Shown piece by piece: positions 52,174-61,745 of a stretch of 64,000 nucleotides of DNA (position 1 is the stretch's first letter; each line of letters opens with the position of its first letter). The stretch comes from an uncultured Maricaulis sp. (lineage in GTDB: Bacteria > Pseudomonadota > Alphaproteobacteria > Caulobacterales > Maricaulaceae). The position numbers and the translations under genes are program-made. The DNA is taken from assembly GCF_947259345.1 (NCBI RefSeq), contig NZ_CAMYLS010000005.1, forward strand, positions 124,001-188,000. Reading direction: 5' to 3'. Under the pieces are notes generated by a model that saw only the letters and a program-made list of their open reading frames with translations, searched no databases and was not told where the DNA came from.

Positions 52174-53586
52174 TCAGCGGACCGCCCAAGTGTGCTGCCC
52201 CAGACGCCACCAGCTACGAAGTGTCGAGGGATGATGGCTGGCCTCTTCGAGCGCAGCCAGTGCATCGCGGTCCAGCCATCGGCCATCGCGCATGACCGCC
52301 TCAATCTCGTAAAGGCTGGCGATGTTTTGTGTCGGGTCGGCCGCAAGCAGGACAAGATCGGCAGCGCAGCCAACTGCCAGGCATCCGACCTGTCCCGTCA
52401 TCCCCAGCGCTTCCGCTCCGTTCAGGGTGGCCGCACGGATGGCCTCCATAGGGGTCAGACCGGCATCGACCAGGATTTCCATCTCGCGCACGGTCGAAAC
52501 CCCGTGCGGCGTGACCATGACACCGGAATCCGTCCCGACCGTCAGCGGCACCCCGGCCGCGTGCAGCGCCCCTGTCACCTCGACATAAAAGGCCTGCATG
52601 CTGGACCGGTCATCATGCGGGTATTGCGCCCAGAACTCGAAAGTCTCCTGCTCAAACCCGGCAATCACCGGATTATAGCTGGCCATGGCAGGCCGGGTGA
52701 TGTGGGCACCCCCGGTCTCGACGATCCGGGCCAGATTCTCGTGCACAACCAAAGTCGGGTCGATCATCGTGCCGGAAGCGGCGACCTGTTCGGCAAGCCG
52801 GCGCACGCCCTCCGGGTCCATCTCGTCATTCAGCGCGTACCAGACAATCGACTCGGTGTGTTCCAGCGTCCGGAAACCGGCATCCAGCGAGGCGGCGAAA
52901 TCGACAGGATCAGCTTCGGTGCCCTCAACGGGATGACCGCTCATCGTCATGCCCAGGATCGCCGCTTCTTCGCGGATCGCGGCAAAGCTTTCGCGGGACA
53001 GGTTGGAATAGAGTTTGAGATGACGATAGCCGGCGGCGTATTGACGGCGAACGCTGGCCCGCGCCTCGTCGGCGCCGTCGACGGCTTCGTGAAGGGCATT
53101 GCCATTTCGCCCGCCGACCTCATTGAGGATCGGGCCGGTTGTCAGAAGCCGCGGTCCGAGAATCTCGCCGCGTTCGATGCGACGGGCGAGCGGCAGGTGG
53201 AAGGGAAAGCCGCCCATATTGCGCACCGTGGTGACGCCATGCGCCAGGCCCGCGGCGAGGTCCGTCTCGTCGAAAACATGGACATGAACATCGACCAGGC
53301 CCGGCATCAGGACGCGTCCACCCGCATCAATCAGCTCGACGCCATCGGGCCGGGCCGGCAGCGCGCCCGTCCCGACGCGTTCGATCCGCCCATCGATCAC
53401 CAGGACATGACCATTGGCCTGAACATTGTCGGTCGCGGGGTCGAGCAGGCTGGCATTGGTGATCAGATAGGACCGCGGCGCCTCGCGATCCGGGCGCATG
53501 GCCTCCGGCAATTGATGTGCCCAGGCGACGAGCACCGCGGCGATGATACTGAGCAGAAGGCCGAGGCCCATGAAAAGTCGAAGCAT
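52174..53586 (-). CDS. Membrane-anchored amidohydrolase
   Basis: The 470-residue protein has an N-terminal membrane anchor (residues 4-23), then the amidohydrolase TIM-barrel: [11 protein letters not shown] (first metal ligands), HLKLYSN (Lys bridging position), [16 protein letters not shown] and TDSGV (Asp). The family includes imidazolonepropionase-like and prolidase-like hydrolases that act on cyclic amides or peptides; the substrate is unknown. It converges on etfBA, and its start is 89 nt from the stop of the membrane AraC gene. Confidence 0.92.
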   Translation of the reverse strand: MLRLFMGLGLLLSIIAAVLVAWAHQLPEAMRPDREAPRSYLITNASLLDPATDNVQANGHVLVIDGRIERVGTGALPARPDGVELIDAGGRVLMPGLVDVHVHVFDETDLAAGLAHGVTTVRNMGGFPFHLPLARRIERGEILGPRLLTTGPILNEVGGRNGNALHEAVDGADEARASVRRQYAAGYRHLKLYSNLSRESFAAIREEAAILGMTMSGHPVEGTEADPVDFAASLDAGFRTLEHTESIVWYALNDEMDPEGVRRLAEQVAASGTMIDPTLVVHENLARIVETGGAHITRPAMASYNPVIAGFEQETFEFWAQYPHDDRSSMQAFYVEVTGALHAAGVPLTVGTDSGVMVTPHGVSTVREMEILVDAGLTPMEAIRAATLNGAEALGMTGQVGCLAVGCAADLVLLAADPTQNIASLYEIEAVMRDGRWLDRDALAALEEASHHPSTLRSWWRLGQHTWAVR

Positions 53587-53674
53587 GTCTGTCTCCCGAT
53601 TGCTGACGGGAGGACAGGATCACGAGCGTCCGGACGGATCGCCCGATATCCGGATTCCGGACGTGCGGAATGCG

Positions 53675-54781
53675 TCAGCTGGCGGCCGAACCGGATTCCG
53701 GACCGTTCGGCGCGGCATCCATGGCGTCCAGATAGGCCGAAGGCGTCCGCCCGGTCTCGCGCTTGAACACGGCATTGAAGACGGACTTGGAGCTGAAGCC
53801 GGCGGTGAAGGCGAGATCAATCACCCGCTGGCGGGTTCCGGCGCGGGCATTCTCCCGCATCATCGCGCAGACATCCTCGATCCTCAACGCGTTGATATAG
53901 TCATTGAAATTTCGCCCGGTAGCGGACTTGATGGCCAGGGTGACCGCCTTTTCGGTCAGGCCGCAAGCGGTCGCGACCTCCCGCCGTGTCAGACGCGGCT
54001 CGGTGTAGAGCGCCTCCCCCCGAACAACCCCCTCAAGGCGTTGGAAATCAGCCCTCGCACCGTCGCCGACCCTGTCATCGGCGGCGGGCTGCGAGGTCGG
54101 GTCCGCAACCCAGCCCCCCAACTCCCGGTCATCGAGCCCGGCGAACAAGCGGGCATGTTGAACCGCGAGAACAACCAGCACACAGACAAAGACCAGCGAG
54201 ATTCCGATCTGGAACACATAGGCCGACTGGGTACCCAGCCAGGGCCAGTAGGGATGCAGCCAATGCGCGTCCATCCGCAGGATATCGAAGACGCCATCGA
54301 CCACATAGAAGGCGATCATCGCCACCATCCAGTTGAGCTGGATGGTACGGGCATCGGAGCGCGTGTCCCGGGTCGCCCGGTGAAAGCGGTGCACCAGCAG
54401 GAGCGCCGCCGCGGAATAAAGGAAAAGGCTGATCCGCGCGCCATGTTCGACCAGGTCGATCTGCGGGGTGAGCGCGAGCGCGGCGAGAAAGGGGAGCGCG
54501 TGCGGCCAGTCCCGCCATCGCAGGGCCGGTCCGGCCATCATCACCCCGCGCACCACCAGATAGACCAGAGGCGGATAGGCCAGACGGAAAGCCGGCGTGA
54601 CCAGCCATATCTCGCGAAAGCCCGACGTCTCTTCCAGGAAATTGAAGACCATCCAGCTCGCCGACATGGCCAGCAGCGCCGACACAGCCCGCAAGCGCGG
54701 CTGGCTCACGGTCAGCGCAAAACCAAGACCGGCCACCGCGATCAGGGCAAATTGCAGGAGATTGACGGCCAACAGGGTCAT
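53675..54781 (-). CDS. Membrane-bound AraC-family regulator
   Basis: The 368-residue protein has about seven membrane helices in its first 230 residues and a C-terminal AraC DNA-binding domain (about 270-360) with [20 protein letters not shown] and [24 protein letters not shown]. Membrane-embedded AraC proteins sense signals at the inner membrane and bind nearby promoters. It lies upstream of the amidohydrolase gene on the same strand and may regulate it. Confidence 0.91.
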   Translation of the reverse strand: MTLLAVNLLQFALIAVAGLGFALTVSQPRLRAVSALLAMSASWMVFNFLEETSGFREIWLVTPAFRLAYPPLVYLVVRGVMMAGPALRWRDWPHALPFLAALALTPQIDLVEHGARISLFLYSAAALLLVHRFHRATRDTRSDARTIQLNWMVAMIAFYVVDGVFDILRMDAHWLHPYWPWLGTQSAYVFQIGISLVFVCVLVVLAVQHARLFAGLDDRELGGWVADPTSQPAADDRVGDGARADFQRLEGVVRGEALYTEPRLTRREVATACGLTEKAVTLAIKSATGRNFNDYINALRIEDVCAMMRENARAGTRQRVIDLAFTAGFSSKSVFNAVFKRETGRTPSAYLDAMDAAPNGPESGSAAS

Positions 54782-54825
54782 GAGCCGAGATTAGCGGCCA
54801 GGAAGCCGAAAACAATCTCCGGCCA

Positions 54826-55125
54826 TCAGGCTTTCCAGCCGCGAAACTCGCGATACTCGCGGATCGCTGTGAGCGCGCGTTGCCGGGCGGTCCGGTCACC
54901 CTCCCCCATGGCATGCACAACAAGGCGAAAGAGATGCTCCGGCGCCTCGCGCAGGGCTTCGCCATCTGTCTCGGACAGGGGCGCGGCCACGCCGGTATCG
55001 GCCGCAACGGACAAGGATTGCTCGACCCGCTGAAGACAAGCCTTCAACCCGCCATCGCGCGACCGATAGCGCAGCGCCAAGAATATCAGGATGGCAACCA
55101 GGATAATCGGGACGATCAAGGCCAT
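54826..55125 (-). CDS. Small anchored protein, unknown function
   Basis: The 99-residue product has one N-terminal membrane helix (residues 2-18) and then a cytosolic helical region with PEHLFRLVVHAMGEGDRTARQRALTAIREYREF. No family is recognised. It lies between the phytase and the membrane AraC gene on the same strand; the phytase stop is 9 nt before its start, so it is likely co-transcribed with phytase. Confidence 0.65.
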   Translation of the reverse strand: MALIVPIILVAILIFLALRYRSRDGGLKACLQRVEQSLSVAADTGVAAPLSETDGEALREAPEHLFRLVVHAMGEGDRTARQRALTAIREYREFRGWKA

Positions 55126-55134
55126 CCCGACTGT

Positions 55135-56172
55135 CTAGTCCGTGATGGCACTGGCCTCAATCGCCGCCATCACCGCGCGCAGATCGACAAACTTGAAATT
55201 CTGCCCGCCCGTATCGTTCTCATCGTCCTGCACGACCAACACCCCGGCCGGAAAATCCGGGCCGAGATTGGCGGCCGAAATATCAAGACCATCGGTATGC
55301 GTCACGCCGTCAATGGCCGCATCGACGATCTGCAGTCGGGTCACGAAGGCGTGGCTTCCCAGCTCGTAGACGGCATAGGTATTGTCGCCCTGGCTGGAGA
55401 TGACCAGCCAGCCGCCGGTCTCGCCTTGCGGCAGGAGGGCGGCGCCTTCGGCATCGGCGGTGATCTCGCGGCCGTCCGTGGCGGCAATCGGCTGCGGCTC
55501 GGCCGGGTCGGTGGGCTCGGCGCCCATGGTCCAGACACCGACATTTTCCTCATTCATGTAGAGCTGGCCGGTCCGGTCATCGGCGACGCAGCCTTCGGAG
55601 ATCGTGCCCAGCGTGACACGGCGCACTTCCTCGGTGGTGACCATGGCGCCATCCCAGCCGAGCGCGTACTGCACGAAAGTGCCCGGCTCCTTGTCCGAAA
55701 GGAAGGCATAGAGTGCCTGGTCAACCGGAGAACGGTAGAGGCAGAAACCGTAAGGCTCGGTCACATCCGCGACCGGCACCGCGCCGACATAGGAGACCTC
55801 GCGGGTGGCAGGGTCGATGAAGAAGAAAGCAATGCCACCATTGGAGCGATCCGATGCGGCGGCGATATCGACGACCCGGTCGCCCAGATCGAAATTGTAG
55901 CGCACATCGATATTGTTGAGCCGGCCTTCAGGGAGATAGGCATGCTCCTCGCCGGTCATTGTGTAGGCGTAGATGCCGTTATCCTTGTCCGTGCCGAAAA
56001 TCAGGCTGTCCGCCGGATTGGCGGCGATCCAGACCGCGGGATCATCGGCCGCATCGCCCACTCCGGCCACGCTGGCGGTTTCGCGCGCGGCTTCGATCTC
56101 GATCGGCGGCAGGCCCTGGCTGCAAGCGGCCAGAGCGCTCGCGCCGACCAGAAGTCCCAACAGGTGTTTCAT
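55135..56172 (-). CDS. Beta-propeller phytase lipoprotein
   Basis: From the ATG at 56172 the product has 345 residues with a lipoprotein signal (ALAAC lipobox, about residues 12-16). The mature part is a beta-propeller phytase: DDPAVWIAAN, GTDKDNGIYAY, RLNNIDVRYNF, EGCVADDRTGQLYMNEE and the later HTDGLDI provide the calcium and phosphate sites. It releases phosphate from phytate outside the cytosol. It is divergent from a TonB-dependent receptor gene, an arrangement reported for phytases in aquatic bacteria. The intergenic region has a Pho-box-like direct repeat. Confidence 0.93.
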   Translation of the reverse strand: MKHLLGLLVGASALAACSQGLPPIEIEAARETASVAGVGDAADDPAVWIAANPADSLIFGTDKDNGIYAYTMTGEEHAYLPEGRLNNIDVRYNFDLGDRVVDIAAASDRSNGGIAFFFIDPATREVSYVGAVPVADVTEPYGFCLYRSPVDQALYAFLSDKEPGTFVQYALGWDGAMVTTEEVRRVTLGTISEGCVADDRTGQLYMNEENVGVWTMGAEPTDPAEPQPIAATDGREITADAEGAALLPQGETGGWLVISSQGDNTYAVYELGSHAFVTRLQIVDAAIDGVTHTDGLDISAANLGPDFPAGVLVVQDDENDTGGQNFKFVDLRAVMAAIEASAITD

Positions 56173-56237
56173 GGCGTCTCTCCCGTTCCTGTCCGGCGCG
56201 ATAGCCCGTGGAAGATGGGGCGCCAAGCCCATTTCGG

Positions 56238-56255
56238 GCGACAATTCCGTGACAA
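56238..56255 (-). promoter_or_regulatory. Pho-box-like direct repeat
   Basis: Read on the minus strand, TTGTCAC-GGAA-TTGTCGC forms two 7-bp direct repeats exactly 11 bp apart, matching the layout CTGTCAT-N4-CTGTCAT of PhoB boxes at the core TGTC(A/G). It lies 66-83 nt upstream of the phytase start and between divergent phosphate-related genes. PhoB control is inference. Confidence 0.4.
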
Positions 56256-56410
56256 TTGTGTCGGCATTTCGCGTTGTCACGAGGCCATCGCAAAAACGAC
56301 ACGGAGGTGAGACCGAAGCGTCATCACCGTGTTGCTGATCCCCGCGCATAGAGGCCGCAACTTTGCCCGACCGGGCAAGGCAATTGTCAGTCCATGTGAG
56401 GGGGACTCCC

Positions 56411-59218
56411 ATGAAGACCACCATCGCCATGCTCGGCACGGCTTCCGTGCTAGCACTTGCTGTCGCCAGCGCCGCCCAGGCCGGCACGATTGCCGGCCGC
56501 GTCACGGACGCCTCCGAAACCATCGGCCTGGCTGGCGCGACGGTTCGCATTCTTGAAACCGGCCAGACCGCCACAGTCGGTTCCGACGGGACTTTCCGTG
56601 TGACCGGCCTCGCGGCCGGCGAATACACGCTCCGGGTCAGCTATGTCGGCGCCGATGCGCGCGAAGTCAGCGTCAATCTGGCAACCGTCACCGACACGGT
56701 CTCACCAACCATCACGCTGGGTGATGACGTCGATTATGTCGACAATATCCTGGTGATGGGTCAGCGCGGCGCGCTGAACTCTGCCCTGTCCCGCCAGCGT
56801 GCCAATGACGGCAATATCGCGGTCCTCTCCTCGGACGCGATCGGTCAATTCCCGGATGAGAATGTCGCCGAGGCGGCTCGCCGCGCAGTTGGCGTGAACG
56901 TCCTCAATGACCAGGGCGAAGGCCGCTTCGTCTCGATCCGCGGCCTTGATCCGAATCTGGTCTCGACCTCGATCAATGGCGTTCGCCTTGTCTCGCCCGA
57001 AGCGGAAGACCGCCAGGTCGGCCTCGACGTGATCGACGCTGACGTGCTGTCCTCGGTCGTCATCAACAAGTCGCTCCTGCCGAACATGGATGGCGACAGT
57101 GTCGGCGGCAATGTCGAGATCGAAACCATGTCCGGCCTCGACGTGGACGGTGTCTATCTGCGCGCCCGCGTCGCCGCGCTCTATTCCGACCTCGAGCAGG
57201 AATTCGGTCATCGCGGCTCGATCAACTGGGCCAACAACTTCATGGACGGTCGCCTCGGCGTCGCCGCCTCCCTGTCCCACCAGGAGCGCGTGTTCGGGTC
57301 CGACAGTTTCGAAGTCGATGGCGGCTGAGATGTTGATGAAAGCGTTGCCTTCCCGAACGAAGTCGAGATGCGCAACTACCAGGTCACGCGTGAGCGCACG
57401 ACGGCTGCGCTGAATTTCGACTACCGCGTCGACAACAATCTCAGCCTCTACTCACGCACCACCTGGTCAGACTTCTCGGATCAGGAATACCGCAGCCGGG
57501 TCGAGATCAAGTTCGAAGATGCAGACTATGATGATGCCAATTCAAGCGGCAATCTTGCTGTCTTCACAACGTCGGACATGGATATCGACCGCGATATCAA
57601 GGACCGCCTTGAAACCCAGATGATCTTCGCGACCGATTTCGGCGGCGAGTGGCTGAACGACAATACGACGATCGACTGGTCGCTCTCCTACGTCTATGCC
57701 GAGGAAGAAGAGCCGAACCGCCTCGACGTCGACTTCCGCTATACCTTCGAGGATGGCGAGACCTTTGCGGTCGATTCCAGCAATCCGCTACGGCCGCAGC
57801 TGATCTTCGCCGGCGGCGTCACGACGGATCGCGTCTTCGGCGCCAGCAATTTCGAGAATAACGGCTTCGAGCTGACCAATGGTCTGTCCCAGGACCGCGA
57901 GTATGCGGCGCAACTCAATCTCCGCCACGACTTCGATTTCGGCGGCCTGCCGAGCTATGTTCAATACGGGGTACGCGCCCGGACCCGCGACAAGAAATAT
58001 GCCCTGGATTTCGACGTCTTTGATGATGCCGACCTCCTGCTCTCGGACGTCGCCCGAACAGTCGATTACGGCCAGGGCCCGATCGGTCCGGTCGCGAACC
58101 CGGCCGATGTCCGTGACTTCTTCTTTTCAAATCTGGGCAGCCTCGACTATGAGGCCAATGACAGCGATATCGACAGCTTCGGCGCCTCCTACCGCGTCGA
58201 GGAAGACGTGCTGGCGGGCTACTTGATGGGATCCATCGACAATGGCCCGCTGCGCCTCGTCGGCGGCGTGCGCATCGAGCAGACCGACATGGCCGCTCGC
58301 GGCTACGAAACCTTCCTCGCCGAGGAAGACGCCACACTGAACGGTGTTGTCCTAACCGAGGACACGGTGTTCGTGACCCCGACCAGTGCCAGCGATGATT
58401 ATACCGACGTTCTGCCCTCCATCCTTGCCCGCTTTGAAGTGACCGAGAATGTCATCGTTCGTGGCGCCTATTTCGCCTCGATCCAGCGCCCCAATCCGGG
58501 CCAGTTCGCCCCGCGTATCCTGGTCGAACAAAATGACGATGACGAAGTCGAGGGTGAATTCGGCAATCCGGACCTCGAGCGTCTGGAAGCGGACAATTTC
58601 GATGTTTCTATCGAATGGTATCCGAACAATGATGCGGTCGTGTATCTCGGATATTTCTTCAAGGATCTGGAGAATGTCATCGGCGGTGTCGGTTATGAGG
58701 ACATCACGCTGAACGGCCGCTTCTTCGACGAAGCCTCCTCCTTCATCAACCTGCCCCAGGCGGAAGTGTCCGGTATCGAGTTCAACTACCAGCAGGCGCT
58801 CGACTTCCTGCCGGTCGAGGGCTTCATCGCGGGCTTCAACTTCACCGCTTCAGACAGTGAGGCCACCCTGGCCGATGGCCGCATCATCCCGCTGCCGCGC
58901 CAGTCCGACACGGTGTGGAATGCGGTCCTGGGCTATGACAATGGCCCCTGGGATTTGCGCGCCGTCGTTTCTACCCGCTCGGAATATCTCGACGAGATTC
59001 GTGGCGGCGTGGATGAGGACCGCTGGGTTCTTGAACACACCCAGCTCGATCTCTCGGCCAAGTACGAGTTCAACGATGTGCTGCAGATCTTCGGCGATCT
59101 GAAGAATGTCACCGACGAGCCTTACCGCGCGGTGACCCGCCCGGACGGTATCGACCGGGTCGAGCAGTTCGAAGAATACGGCTGGTCCGCCGTCTTCGGG
59201 GTCCGTGTCACCTACTAA
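56411..59218 (+). pseudogene. TonB-dependent receptor interrupted by in-frame TGA
   Basis: The frame from ATG 56411 encodes a signal peptide (about 1-25), a carboxypeptidase-regulatory-like domain (GTIAGRVTDA, about 26-105), a TonB plug (VDNILVMGQRGAL, then VGVNVLNDQGEGRFVSIRG and the INKSLLPNMDGDSVGGNV region) and a long outer-membrane barrel that ends in FGVRVTY. The frame would be 936 codons, but codon 306 is TGA (57326-57328) in SFEVDGG-stop-DVDESVAF. Reading continues in the same frame after it, with receptor-like sequence to 59218. TGG (Trp) to TGA is the simplest cause. It could be a sequencing error, a true pseudogene or readthrough. It pairs with phytase, so phytate or phosphate-ester uptake is likely. 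Confidence 0.82.
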
Positions 59219-59245
59219 GACACTGACAAACACATCACAAAGAAC

Positions 59246-59276
59246 ACGCCCCGGATCGCAAGGTCCGGGGCGTTTT
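59246..59276 (+). terminator. Intrinsic terminator after the receptor gene
   Basis: ACGCCCCGGA and TCCGGGGCGT pair around TCGCAAGG, followed by TTTTGCTT. It lies 28 nt past the receptor stop. Confidence 0.92.
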
Positions 59277-59359
59277 GCTTGCGCCGGATCAGGCCCGCCT
59301 GCGAGCGACACACAAGCATCGCCATCCTGTCATCGAAGCGTCGCGACCGGCCAATAGAA

Positions 59360-59462
59360 GGACGCCAACCCGCTCCTCCCCGAACGGGTTTGCTCCTCGA
59401 TTATCCCTCCGAGATGCAAACAACTGGGCCGCCCCGAGACATCGGAGCGGCCCGTTTTCTTT
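59360..59462 (+). ncRNA. Candidate small RNA with C-rich hairpin loops
   Basis: The region has its own terminator separate from that of the receptor gene. Hairpin 1 is AACCCG (59367-59372) with CGGGTT (59385-59390) and a loop CTCCTCCCCGAA. Hairpin 2 is CTCG (59396-59399) with CGAG (59410-59413), extended by TGC/GCA, and a loop ATTATCCCTC. Then comes a terminator GGGCCGC/GCGGCCC (59426-59453) with T-tail GTTTTCTTT. The CTCC-rich loops are complementary to Shine-Dalgarno sequences, as in alphaproteobacterial sRNAs of the alpha-r14/cuckoo/GsrN kind. The 5' end is a guess; no promoter was recognised. Confidence 0.5.
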
Positions 59463-59478
59463 GCGCAAGTCCGAGTGG

Positions 59479-60066
59479 TCAGACGTTGCGGCGGATCGCC
59501 GCCCTGATCAGGGCGTAGGCGTCTTCGCTATTCCATTCCGCCGGAGCCGGTACGCGGCCGATCTCACGGCCCTGCCCATCATAAAGAATGGACATGGGCA
59601 GGCCGATTGCCCGCACCAGACTGGGACTGGAGAAAGTCCCGTCATGGATGAGCGGCAGATTGCCCAGCTCCATCCGGGTGAGGAATTCACGGGCATCCTC
59701 GATTGACCGGTCCAGGGTCACCGTGACGACCTGGAAATCATCACCGCCCAGTTCCGATTGGAGTTCGGACAGGGCCGGCATTTCCTCGACACAGGGGCCA
59801 CACCAGGTCGCCCAGTAATTCACGAGAATGACCTGACCGCGATAATCCGACAGGCGCACCTCATCCCCGTCACCATCGACATAGGCGAGATTGGGCTGGG
59901 CCGGCGCATCATCAAGCGAGACAAAAGCCCGCATTTCGCCATGGGCATAGCTGCCCAGCGGACCGGTTTCACCCTTGTCCATGGCCGAAAACACCACGTA
60001 TAGAAGGCCAATAATACCGATAGCGGGCATCACGATCAGCCCGGCCTTGAGCGGCGACATTTTCAT
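59479..60066 (-). CDS. tlpA: TlpA-family thiol-disulfide protein
   Basis: From the ATG at 60066 (AGGAG about 7 nt upstream) the product has 195 residues. A single membrane helix (about 9-28) precedes a thioredoxin domain with [18 protein letters not shown] (active WCGPC) and the cis-proline in [10 protein letters not shown]. TlpA proteins reduce disulphides in the periplasm, for example for cytochrome oxidase copper insertion. It is divergent from argH with 28 nt between start codons. Confidence 0.92.
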   Translation of the reverse strand: MKMSPLKAGLIVMPAIGIIGLLYVVFSAMDKGETGPLGSYAHGEMRAFVSLDDAPAQPNLAYVDGDGDEVRLSDYRGQVILVNYWATWCGPCVEEMPALSELQSELGGDDFQVVTVTLDRSIEDAREFLTRMELGNLPLIHDGTFSSPSLVRAIGLPMSILYDGQGREIGRVPAPAEWNSEDAYALIRAAIRRNV

Positions 60067-60094
60067 CTCAATCTCCTTCACGGGCATTTCCGAC

Positions 60095-61513
60095 ATGGCA
60101 GACGACACAAGCGACAACGCGAAGACCCCTTCTTCCAGTGCGATGTGGGGCGGCCGTTTCTCGGCCGGACCCTCCGCAGTCATGGAAGCGATCAACGCGT
60201 CGATCGATATCGACCAGCGCATGGCGGATCAGGATATTGATGGTTCCCTGGCCCACAGCCAAATGTTGGCCGCAACGGGGGTGATTTCAAGCGAGGATGC
60301 TGCGGCGATCCAGCGCGGACTGGAACAGGTCCGTTCGGAGATCCATGCCGGCGACTTCCCCTGGTCGGCCGCGCTTGAAGATGTGCACATGAATGTCGAG
60401 GCCCGGCTCAAGGAGATCATCGGCGAGCCGGCCGGTCGGCTACACACGGCGCGCTCGCGCAATGACCAGGTCGCGACCGATTTTCGCCTCTGGCTGCGCG
60501 ATGCCTGCGACCGGGTTGATGCAATGCTGGCCGCTTACCAGACCGCGCTGGTCAAACAGGCCGAGATTCATGCCGATCAGGTCATGCCCGGTTTCACCCA
60601 TTTGCAGACCGCCCAGCCGGTCTCGCTCGGCCATCACCTCCTGAGTTATGTCGAGGTTGCCCAGCGCGATCGCGGCCGTTTCGCCGATGCCCGCAAACGC
60701 CTGAATGAGAGCCCGCTCGGCTGTGCCGCCCTGGCCGGGACCGCCTTCCCCATCGATCGCGACATGACCGCCAAGGCGCTCGGCTTCGATCGACCCATGG
60801 CCAACTCACTGGACGGAGTCGCCGCGCGCGATTTCGCGCTGGAAGTCCTTTCGGCCGCCGCCATCTGCGCCGTGAACCTGTCCCGCTTCGCCGAAGAGAT
60901 CGTGCTGTGGTGCACGCGCCGCTTCGGCTTTGCCACCCTGTCAGACGCCTGGTCGACCGGCTCGTCCATCATGCCGCAAAAGCGCAATCCCGACGCCGCC
61001 GAACTGGTCCGCGCCAAGCCGGGCCGCATCATCGGCTCACTGACCGGCCTCCTGACCGTGGTGAAGGGCCTGCCGCTGGCCTATTCCAAGGACCTCCAGG
61101 AGGACAAGGCGCCGGTTTTCCAGGCCATCGATGATCTGGAGCTGGCCCTCTTGTCCATGGCCGGCATGGCCGGTGATCTGACCTTCTTCCCCGACGCCTT
61201 GGAAGAAGCCGCCGGTGAAGCCTATTCCGACGCCACCGACCTGGCTGATTATGTCGTCCGAGAGCTGGGCAAGCCTTTCCGCGACGCTCACCACATCTCA
61301 GGCTCCATCGTCAAACTGGCCGAGGCTCGCGGCGTACCGCTGGCCGCTCTTGCCCTGGAAGAGATGCAATCGGTCGAACCGGCTATCGACGACCGCGTGT
61401 TTTCAGTGTTGAGTGCGCGAGCATCCATGTCGAGCCGCACCAGTTTTGGCGGCACATCACCGGTACGGGTGCATGAACAAGTGGCGGTCTGGAAGGACCG
61501 TCTGGGTTGTTGA
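60095..61513 (+). CDS. argH: Argininosuccinate lyase
   Basis: The 472-residue enzyme cleaves argininosuccinate to arginine and fumarate. It has [59 protein letters not shown] and the fumarase-superfamily loop [15 protein letters not shown]. The start at 60095 adds 16 residues before the usual MWGGRF start at 60143, for which no better ribosome site is seen. The lptM-like gene follows after 10 nt. Confidence 0.95.
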   Translation: MADDTSDNAKTPSSSAMWGGRFSAGPSAVMEAINASIDIDQRMADQDIDGSLAHSQMLAATGVISSEDAAAIQRGLEQVRSEIHAGDFPWSAALEDVHMNVEARLKEIIGEPAGRLHTARSRNDQVATDFRLWLRDACDRVDAMLAAYQTALVKQAEIHADQVMPGFTHLQTAQPVSLGHHLLSYVEVAQRDRGRFADARKRLNESPLGCAALAGTAFPIDRDMTAKALGFDRPMANSLDGVAARDFALEVLSAAAICAVNLSRFAEEIVLWCTRRFGFATLSDAWSTGSSIMPQKRNPDAAELVRAKPGRIIGSLTGLLTVVKGLPLAYSKDLQEDKAPVFQAIDDLELALLSMAGMAGDLTFFPDALEEAAGEAYSDATDLADYVVRELGKPFRDAHHISGSIVKLAEARGVPLAALALEEMQSVEPAIDDRVFSVLSARASMSSRTSFGGTSPVRVHEQVAVWKDRLGC

Positions 61514-61523
61514 GGAAATCACG

Positions 61524-61661
61524 ATGAAACGCCTGACCAGTCTCACCCTTCTTGTCCTCAGCGCCCTCGCTGTCACGGCCTGTGGCCTGCGCGGCAATCT
61601 CGACCGTCCCGACCCGCTTTGGGGTGAGCCGCAGGCGGCAGAAGACGACGCCAGCGAATAG
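61524..61661 (+). CDS. lptM: LptM-type small lipoprotein
   Basis: The 45-residue protein has a lipoprotein signal with TACGLRGNLDRPDP after the lipobox cysteine (residue 20). The GLRG-x-L-x-P sequence is the mark of LptM (formerly YifL), which helps assemble the LptDE lipopolysaccharide translocon. GAGGAAATCACG precedes the ATG. In related genomes lysA often follows; here the DUF4175 gene is next. Confidence 0.88.
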   Translation: MKRLTSLTLLVLSALAVTACGLRGNLDRPDPLWGEPQAAEDDASE

Positions 61662-61745
61662 CGCGCCAGCGCCCTGATCCGGCTCACCAAAGTGTAATGC
61701 ATCGGGGCCTCGTTATTCCGGTGCGGCGTGATAGTTTTGGCGCCA

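Noticed and set aside
56173-56628. N-terminal extension of the phytase frame.
   Set aside because: The lipoprotein signal begins at 56172; the extra 152 codons lie over the divergent promoter and the receptor start.
57326-57328. TGA as selenocysteine or tryptophan recoding.
   Set aside because: No selenocysteine insertion hairpin is seen just downstream, TonB receptors do not use selenocysteine, and many genes in the window end in TGA, so TGA is a normal stop.
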